The translations under genes and the position numbers were made by a program. A stretch of 64,000 nt of DNA, taken from positions 3,270,001-3,334,000 of the forward strand of contig NZ_QFYP01000001.1 of the NCBI RefSeq assembly GCF_003254505.1, given 5' to 3'. The DNA comes from Phenylobacterium hankyongense. GTDB lineage: Bacteria; Pseudomonadota; Alphaproteobacteria; Caulobacterales; Caulobacteraceae. Numbering within the stretch: the first letter of the stretch is position 1; every line of letters starts with the position of its first letter. Below are positions 58,655 to 64,000 of this stretch, piece after piece. The notes beneath the pieces were generated by a model. That model was given only the letters and a program-made list of their open reading frames with translations. It ran no database searches and was not told the origin of the DNA.

Positions 58655-60123
58655 GCCTTGGCCTTCTGGGTCATCCGCGCGATGGCGGCGGTGGTGGAAT
58701 AGCCGTCGACGATCTGGGCCAGCCGGACCTCGCCGCCCCAGGCCTTGACCAGGTCGGCGCCGACCACTTCGCTCTCGGCGTAGTCGGCGCCCTTGACCAG
58801 CACGTCGGGCCGCGCGGCCTCGATCAGCTTGAGCGGGGTGTCGTCCTCGAACGGCACGACCAGGTCGACGGAGCCCAGGCCCGCCAGCACCAAGGCGCGG
58901 CTCTCCAGGTCGTTGACCGGCCGGCCCTCGCCCTTCAGCGCCCGCACGGAGTCGTCGGAGTTGAGGCCGACGATCAGCCGGTCGCACCAGGCCCGCGCCT
59001 GGGCGAGATAGGCCACGTGGCCCTTGTGCAGGATGTCGAAGCAGCCGTTGGTGAAGCCGACCCGCAGGCCCTTGGCGCGCCAGCGGGCGACCTCGTCGGC
59101 CATCCGCTGCGGGGTGGCGATCTTGGCCTCGGCGGGCGCCATGTGGGCGCTGATCGTCGCCTCCACCAGCTCCTCGGGGCTGACGGTGGCGGTGCCGACC
59201 TTGCCGACCGCTACGCCCGACGCCAGCTGGGCGAAGGCGATGGCGTCGTTCAGCGGCGCCCCGGCCGCCAGCGCCAGGCCGAGCGCCGCCAGCGTGGTGT
59301 CGCCGGCCCCGGAGACGTCGAACACCTCGCGCGGCGCGGTCGGCACGTGACGCACCGGCTCGCCGCGGACGGCCAGCGAGACCCCCTTGGCGGCGCGGGT
59401 CACCAGGATGGCCCTGGCCTCCCAGAGCTCCAGGGCGCGGGCCAGGGCGACCTCGATCTCGGCGTCCGTGCCGGTCGGCAGGTCGGTGGCGTGGGCAAGC
59501 TCGGCGGCGTTGGGCTTGATCAGGTCCACCGCGCCGTAGCGGGCGAAGGAGCGGGCCTTGGAGTCCACCACCAGCTTGGCGCCGGCGGCCTGGGCCGCCT
59601 CGCGCGCGGCGGCGATCACCGCGTCGGTGACCACCCCCTTGCCGTAGTCGGAGAGCAGGATGGCGCCGGCCCCCTGCGCCGCGTCGCGCAGGGTGCGGAC
59701 CAGCCGCTGCTCGACCTCGCCCGTGGCCGCGCGGCTGGCCTCCAGGTCGACGCGCAGCAGCTGCTGGCCGCCGGAGACGAAGCGGGTCTTCAGGGTGGTC
59801 GGGCGATCGGCGTCGGTGACCAGGTAGCCCTCGACGTGGCCTTCCTCGCCCACCAGCCGCGACGCCTCGTGGCCGTCGGCGTCGCCGCCCACCAGCCCCA
59901 CCAGGCAGACCGAGCCGCCGAGCGCGGCGACGTTGCGCGCCACGTTGCCGGCCCCGCCCAGCATCACCAGCTCTCGGGTCCGCGCCAGCACCGGGATCGG
60001 CGCCTCCGGCGAGACCCGGCTGACGTCGCCATAGACGAAGCGGTCGACCATCAGGTCGCCGACACAGGCCACCCGGCGGCCCGGGACCAGGCCCAGGAGA
60101 TGCTGGAGCGCGGAAAGATCCAT
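58651..60123 (-). CDS. hldE: Bifunctional heptose 7-phosphate kinase / heptose 1-phosphate adenylyltransferase
   Basis: 490 residues, two domains. The N-terminal PfkB-type kinase (1 to ~330) has VACVGDLMVDRFVYGDVSRV, GGAGNVARNVAALGG, NAAELAHATDLPTG and the catalytic FDVSGAGDTTLAALGLAL motif. The C-terminal cytidylyltransferase-like domain (~350-490) has FTNGCFDILHKGHVAYLAQA, with HxGH. Together they make ADP-D-glycero-beta-D-manno-heptose for the LPS core, which hldD then epimerises. The start ATG 60123 is followed 48 nt downstream (to the right) by the kdsA stop, so kdsA may be upstream in the same leftward transcript. Confidence 0.96.
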   Translation of the reverse strand: MDLSALQHLLGLVPGRRVACVGDLMVDRFVYGDVSRVSPEAPIPVLARTRELVMLGGAGNVARNVAALGGSVCLVGLVGGDADGHEASRLVGEEGHVEGYLVTDADRPTTLKTRFVSGGQQLLRVDLEASRAATGEVEQRLVRTLRDAAQGAGAILLSDYGKGVVTDAVIAAAREAAQAAGAKLVVDSKARSFARYGAVDLIKPNAAELAHATDLPTGTDAEIEVALARALELWEARAILVTRAAKGVSLAVRGEPVRHVPTAPREVFDVSGAGDTTLAALGLALAAGAPLNDAIAFAQLASGVAVGKVGTATVSPEELVEATISAHMAPAEAKIATPQRMADEVARWRAKGLRVGFTNGCFDILHKGHVAYLAQARAWCDRLIVGLNSDDSVRALKGEGRPVNDLESRALVLAGLGSVDLVVPFEDDTPLKLIEAARPDVLVKGADYAESEVVGADLVKAWGGEVRLAQIVDGYSTTAAIARMTQKAKA

Positions 60124-60171
60124 GGCGACTAGCGTGTGCGGCGGGTCGGGGAACGGGTCAAGCGGCGGCCC

Positions 60172-61026
60172 TCAGCGGTTCGCCACGGCGTGCAGCGCCT
60201 TCAGCGTGCCCAGGAGGTCCTTGGCGCCCGCCAGCGGCAGGCAGCTGGGCGCGTCGCAGAGCGCCTTGTCGGGGTCGGGGTGGAACTCCAGGAACACCCC
60301 GTCGGCGCCGGAGACCACGGCGGCCTTGGCGATCACCGCCACGCCCTCCCGCCGGCCGCCGGTGGACTCGCCGCCGGTGCGCGGATCGGCGCCCGGCAGC
60401 TGCACCGCATGGGTGGCGTCGATGGTCACCGGCACGCCGAGCTTCTTCATCTCGCCGATCCCCAGCATGTCGACCACCAGGTTGTTGTAGCCGAACGAAT
60501 TGCCGCGCTCGCATAGGATGGTGATGTCGGCGCCGTCCACCGCCTCCTGCACCTTGGAGACGATGTTCTTGCAGTCCCAGGGCGCCAGGAACTGGCCCTT
60601 CTTGACGTGCAGCCAGCCACCGGCCCGATGGATCGCGCGGGCCGAGGCCACCACCAGATCGGTCTGCCGGCAGAGGAAGGCGGGGATCTGCAGGACGTCG
60701 ATCACCTCGGCCAGGGGCTCGGCCTGGGCGATCTCGTGGATGTCGGTGGCCACCGGCACGTCCACCTCGGCCTTCACCCGGCGGAAGATCTCCAGCCCCT
60801 GGTCCAGGCCCGGCCCGCGATAGCTCTTGATCGACGACCGGTTGGCCTTGTCGAAGCTCGCCTTGAACACATAGGGCAGCCCAAGCTCGCCGCAGATCGC
60901 CTTCAACTGGCGGGCGGTCTCGATGGCGAGCTCGGGGGTCTCCAGGACGTTCAGCCCGGCGATCACGGTCAGGGGCTGGCCGTCGCCGATGGCGACGTTC
61001 CAGCGATCGAGCTTCAGGACGGGCAT
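60172..61026 (-). CDS. kdsA: 3-deoxy-8-phosphooctulonate synthase
   Basis: 284 residues. Condenses PEP and arabinose 5-phosphate into Kdo-8-phosphate for lipid A/LPS. Signature pieces are VFKASFDKANRSSIKSYRGP, PVATDIHE, LQIPAFLCRQTDL, KKGQFLAPWD and the C-terminal FLEFHPDPDKALCDAPS. The first loop reads VIAGLNVLET, with Asn where the metal-dependent class has Cys, so this should be the metal-independent form as in E. coli. ATG 61026 is immediately upstream of an intergenic region facing cfa. Confidence 0.95.
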   Translation of the reverse strand: MPVLKLDRWNVAIGDGQPLTVIAGLNVLETPELAIETARQLKAICGELGLPYVFKASFDKANRSSIKSYRGPGLDQGLEIFRRVKAEVDVPVATDIHEIAQAEPLAEVIDVLQIPAFLCRQTDLVVASARAIHRAGGWLHVKKGQFLAPWDCKNIVSKVQEAVDGADITILCERGNSFGYNNLVVDMLGIGEMKKLGVPVTIDATHAVQLPGADPRTGGESTGGRREGVAVIAKAAVVSGADGVFLEFHPDPDKALCDAPSCLPLAGAKDLLGTLKALHAVANR

Positions 61027-61201
61027 GGCGCTCCCCGGCGTTGCAATTCAGTCGCCGGCTAAGTGGCGCGCGCCGCCAGGCTTCACAAGCGCCAAGTGCC
61101 GCGACCCGGCGGCGTGCCGCCCTCCCTGCCGCCCGCGAATCGGGCGCTCGCGCCGCGGCTGATCGGTGTTAAGGTTGGTCAAGTTCCTCGGGGGAGCCGG
61201 C

Positions 61202-62458
61202 ATGAGCCTTGCCCACGAGACGTCGCTTGCGACGCTCGCAGTGAACTCCAGAGCGTTCCGGCGGCTGCCGGAGCTGGCGGATGCGCCCAGGGCCTTCCGC
61301 GCCGCCCTGCTGTTGATGGCCCGCAACTGGCTGGCGGGCTCGCTGACCTTCGTCACCCCCACCGGCGGCGAGCTGCCGCTCAGGGGACGCGAGCCCGGTC
61401 CGGACGCCCGGCTGGTGGTCCGCGACTTCCGCTTCATGCGCCGGGTGCTGGCCTCCGGCGATATCGGCTTCGCCGAAGGCTACATGGCCGGCGAGTGGGA
61501 CACGCCGGACCTGTCGCGATTGCTGGAAGTGCTGGCCGTCAACTTCAACCGCCTGCACCGCGTGGCGCTGGGCAACCCGCTGATGTGGGCGGCCGAGCGG
61601 CTGCGCCACGCCCTGCACGGCAACAGCCGCGAGGGGGCCCGGCGCAACATCCACGCCCACTACGACCTGGGGAACGCCTTCTATTCCCGCTGGCTGGACC
61701 CGACGATGACCTACTCGTCCGCCCGCTACGCCGAGCCGGGACAGCCGCTCGCCGAGGCGCAGCGCAACAAGTACCGCACGCTGGCCGAAGGCATGGCGCT
61801 GGCCCCCGACCACCACGTGCTGGAGATCGGCTGCGGTTGGGGCGGCTTCGCCGAGTTCGCCGCCCGCGACGTGGGCGCGCGGGTCACCGCCATCACCATT
61901 TCCCAGGAGCAGTACGACTTCGCCCGCCGCCGGATGTTCGAGCAGGGTCTCGCCGAGCGCGCCGAGGTGCGGATGATCGACTACCGCGACGTCGAAGGCG
62001 CCTTCGACCGGGTGGCCTCCATCGAGATGTTCGAGGCGGTGGGCGAACGCTATTGGCCGGCCTATTTCGGCAAGATCCGCGACGTGCTCGCGCCCGGCGG
62101 CCGGGCCGGCCTGCAGATCATCACCATCCGCGACGAGCTGTTCGAGGGCTATCGCCGGCGCGCCGATTTCATCCAGAAGTACGTCTTTCCGGGCGGCATG
62201 CTGCCCTCCGAAGCCCGCCTGAAGGCGGAGACCGACCGCGTCGGCCTGCACTGGCAGGGCATCGCCCGCTTCGGCCAGCACTACGCCGACACCCTGGCCG
62301 AATGGGGCGAGCGTTTCGACGCCGCCTGGGCCGACATCCGCACCCTCGGCTTCGACGAGCGCTTCCGCCGCCTGTGGCGCTTCTACCTGAGTTATTGCGA
62401 GGCCGGCTTCCGCACCGGACGCACCGACGTGGTGCAGCTCAGCCTGGCGAAAGGCTGA
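61202..62458 (+). CDS. cfa: Cyclopropane-fatty-acyl-phospholipid synthase
   Basis: 418 residues. The N-terminal lipid-binding half has FAEGYMAGEWDTPDLSRLLE; the SAM-dependent half has HYDLGNAFYSRWLDPTMTYS, the SAM loop LEIGCGWGGFAEFAA, ITISQEQYDFARRRM, IEMFEAVGERYW (active-site Glu/His region) and FIQKYVFPGGMLPS. It adds a methylene bridge to unsaturated fatty acids, usually in stationary or stressed cells. ATG 61202 is chosen over a 36-nt upstream alternative by its GGGAGCCGGC leader and family N-terminus. A 43-nt gap to cysK. Confidence 0.94.
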   Translation: MSLAHETSLATLAVNSRAFRRLPELADAPRAFRAALLLMARNWLAGSLTFVTPTGGELPLRGREPGPDARLVVRDFRFMRRVLASGDIGFAEGYMAGEWDTPDLSRLLEVLAVNFNRLHRVALGNPLMWAAERLRHALHGNSREGARRNIHAHYDLGNAFYSRWLDPTMTYSSARYAEPGQPLAEAQRNKYRTLAEGMALAPDHHVLEIGCGWGGFAEFAARDVGARVTAITISQEQYDFARRRMFEQGLAERAEVRMIDYRDVEGAFDRVASIEMFEAVGERYWPAYFGKIRDVLAPGGRAGLQIITIRDELFEGYRRRADFIQKYVFPGGMLPSEARLKAETDRVGLHWQGIARFGQHYADTLAEWGERFDAAWADIRTLGFDERFRRLWRFYLSYCEAGFRTGRTDVVQLSLAKG

Positions 62459-62501
62459 CACCCCCTGTTCGCCGCCGCCCGCCACGCTTAAGTAGCCGCC
62501 C

Positions 62502-63503
62502 ATGGAAGTTGCAAACAGCGTCCTGGACGCCATCGGAAACACGCCGCTCATCCGCCTTCGCCGGGCCAGCGAGATCACCGGCTGCGAGATCCTCGCCAAG
62601 GCGGAGTTCATGAATCCCGGCCAGTCGGTGAAGGACCGGGCCGCCCTCTACATCATCCGCGACGCCGAACAGCGGGGCCTGTTGCGGCCCGGCGGCCGGA
62701 TCGTGGAGGGCACGGCGGGCAACACCGGCATCGGCCTGGCCATGGTCGGCAAGGCCATGGGCTACAAGGCGACCATCGTCATCCCCCGGACCCAGAGCCA
62801 GGAGAAGAAGGACGCCATCCGGCTCTACGGCGCCAACCTCGTCGAAACCGACGCCCTGCCCTATTCGAACGAGATGAATTACGTCCACGTTTCCCGCCGC
62901 TTGGCGGAGGAACTTGACGCGAAGGAGCCGAACGGCGCGGTGTGGGCCAACCAGTTCGACAACGTCGCCAACCGCGAGGCCCACGTCCGCGGCACCGGCC
63001 CGGAGATCTGGCGCCAGACCGACGGGCGCATCGACGGCTTCATCTGCGCCGTGGGCTCGGGCGGGACCTTGGCGGGGGTGGCCGAGGCGCTGCGGGAGCG
63101 CAAGCCGGACATCCGCATCGGCCTCGCCGACCCGCACGGGGCCTCGCTCTATTCCTGGTACACGGACGGCGAGCTGAAGGCCGAAGGGACCTCGATCAGC
63201 GAGGGCATCGGCCAGGCGCGGATCACCGCCAACCTCGTCGGCCTGACCATCGACCACGCCTACCGCATCTCCGACGAGGAGATGCTGCTCGCCATCTACG
63301 ACCTCATCGAACACGAGGGGCTGGTGATGGGCGGCTCGACCGGAATCAACGTCGCCGGCGCCATCCGCCTGGCCAAGGACCTCGGCCCCGGCCACACCGT
63401 GGTGACCGTGCTCTGCGACCACGGCCAGCGCTACCAATCGAAGATCTACAACCCGGGCTTCCTCGCCGAGCGCGGCCTGCCCGCCCCGGCCTGGCTGGAG
63501 TGA
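62502..63503 (+). CDS. cysK: Cysteine synthase A
   Basis: 333 residues, PLP-dependent. The PLP lysine is in NPGQSVKDRAALYII, the phosphate/acetylserine loop is VEGTAGNTGIGLAM (TAGNTG in place of the usual TSGNTG), and GSGGTLAGVAEAL is the PLP-phosphate region. The C-terminal LVMGGSTGINVAGAIRLA is typical. It makes cysteine from O-acetylserine and sulfide. ATG 62502. The next gene, a mercaptopyruvate sulfurtransferase, starts 2 nt after the stop, giving a cysteine/sulfur operon. Confidence 0.93.
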   Translation: MEVANSVLDAIGNTPLIRLRRASEITGCEILAKAEFMNPGQSVKDRAALYIIRDAEQRGLLRPGGRIVEGTAGNTGIGLAMVGKAMGYKATIVIPRTQSQEKKDAIRLYGANLVETDALPYSNEMNYVHVSRRLAEELDAKEPNGAVWANQFDNVANREAHVRGTGPEIWRQTDGRIDGFICAVGSGGTLAGVAEALRERKPDIRIGLADPHGASLYSWYTDGELKAEGTSISEGIGQARITANLVGLTIDHAYRISDEEMLLAIYDLIEHEGLVMGGSTGINVAGAIRLAKDLGPGHTVVTVLCDHGQRYQSKIYNPGFLAERGLPAPAWLE

Positions 63504-63505
63504 CC

Positions 63506-64000
63506 ATGGACCCGCTTGTCTCCACCGCCTGGCTGGCCGAGCGCCTGGCCGACCCCGACGTGCAGGTGGTCGACGCCACCTGGTACATGCCGGGCGAGCC
63601 CCGTTCCGGCCGCGAGGACCATGCGGCCGGGCATATCCCCGGCGCGGTGTTCTTCGACATCGACGAGATTTCCGACCACGGGACCGACCTGCCGCACATG
63701 CTGCCGACGCCCGAGGCGTTCGCGGCGGCGGCCGGAGCGCTGGGCCTGCGCCGCGACGCGACGGTGGTGGTCTACGACGGCCAGGGCATATTCTCCGCGC
63801 CGCGGGTCTGGTGGACGCTGCGGACCATGGGCTTCCCCAAGGTCGTGGTGCTCGACGGCGGCCTCAAGAAATGGCGCGCCGAAGGCCGGCCGGTTGAGAC
63901 CGCCGAGACGCAAGCTACGCCCACCCGCCTGGAGCCGGCCTTCGATCCCGCCCGAGTCCGCGACCTCGACGCCGTGCGCGGCCTGCTGGACGGCGGCGCG
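63506..64000 (+). CDS. sseA: 3-mercaptopyruvate sulfurtransferase / rhodanese (5' part)
   Basis: First 165 residues; the gene runs off the window. The rhodanese N-domain starts VSTAWLAERLADPDVQVVDA, then AGHIPGAVFFDIDEISD and LPHMLPTPEAFAAAAGALGL. The next segment is VVVYDGQGIFSAPRVWWTLR followed by FPKVVVLDGGLKKW. These match tandem-domain sulfurtransferases (SseA/TST); the catalytic Cys loop is in the second domain and is not visible. ATG 63506 is 2 nt after cysK. Confidence 0.85.
   Translation, partial: MDPLVSTAWLAERLADPDVQVVDATWYMPGEPRSGREDHAAGHIPGAVFFDIDEISDHGTDLPHMLPTPEAFAAAAGALGLRRDATVVVYDGQGIFSAPRVWWTLRTMGFPKVVVLDGGLKKWRAEGRPVETAETQATPTRLEPAFDPARVRDLDAVRGLLDGGA

Noticed and set aside
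1-64000. CRISPR array, prophage or insertion sequence
   Set aside because: No regularly spaced repeats, no transposase, integrase with a catalytic core, or phage structural genes were found. The only recombinase-like gene lacks catalytic residues.

Overview
The window is a GC-rich chromosomal segment with very high coding density. Gene content and order point to an alphaproteobacterium of the Caulobacteraceae, most likely Phenylobacterium or a close relative. The main reasons are the dusB-ntrB-ntrC-ntrY-ntrX-(aminotransferase)-hfq-hflX block, a fused ispDF, an sdhE-mfd pair divergent from recG, a popA-type degenerate GGDEF regulator with an intact c-di-GMP inhibitory site, an HWE-family kinase and a large TonB-dependent receptor. 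The genus is inferred and was not tested by a search.

Layout. 1-6 kb: 5' end of an acyl-ACP/acyl-CoA synthetase-like gene, lipA, a Coq10/RatA START protein, cinA, a membrane protein fused to a spermidine-synthase-like domain, and ispDF. 6-16 kb: the nitrogen-control block (dusB, ntrBC, ntrYX), a class IV aminotransferase, hfq, hflX and a TfoX-like small protein. 16-23.7 kb: mazG, a secreted protein and a secreted metallophosphatase, then a tight leftward operon rlpA-tmk-holB-tatD-(MBL hydrolase)-purN and a tRNA-Ser(UGA). 23.7-28.9 kb is accessory: a resolvase-fold protein that has lost its catalytic residues, a decayed TonB receptor, and a translationally coupled pair encoding a double-domain KaiC-like ATPase and an HWE histidine kinase. 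28.9-41 kb is metabolic and envelope-related: TonB receptor, quinoprotein dehydrogenase, diheme cytochrome c, YVTN propeller lipoprotein, aldose epimerase, the glutathione-dependent formaldehyde pair fghA-adhC, a Thr/Gly/Ser-rich lipoprotein and an MFS transporter. 41-49 kb: TusA-like protein, YihY, a CoA-transferase/racemase, an SDR, popA, a CcdC-like membrane protein, a MarR-fabF pair and a HAD phosphatase. 49-64 kb: mfd-sdhE and recG, a composite palindromic repeat, a quinone-type oxidoreductase, a DUF3089 protein, the LPS precursor genes hldD-hldE and kdsA, cfa, cysK and the start of a mercaptopyruvate sulfurtransferase.

How the parts fit. NtrB/NtrC and NtrY/NtrX form two nitrogen/redox phosphorelays, and both response regulators lack the GAFTGA loop that contacts sigma-54. 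The quinoprotein, cytochrome and TonB-receptor genes look like a periplasmic oxidation module; a CTGTATAC-type sequence occurs upstream of both of its transcription units. PopA links the window to the c-di-GMP/CtrA cell-cycle circuit known from Caulobacter. The least described part is the KaiC-HWE kinase pair: no kaiB is visible, the residues aligned with the KaiC phosphosites read Thr-Tyr, and the kinase has a receiver-like domain without a phosphoacceptor. Start codons were chosen by homology and Shine-Dalgarno spacing; functional calls rest on recognised motifs and not on database searches.
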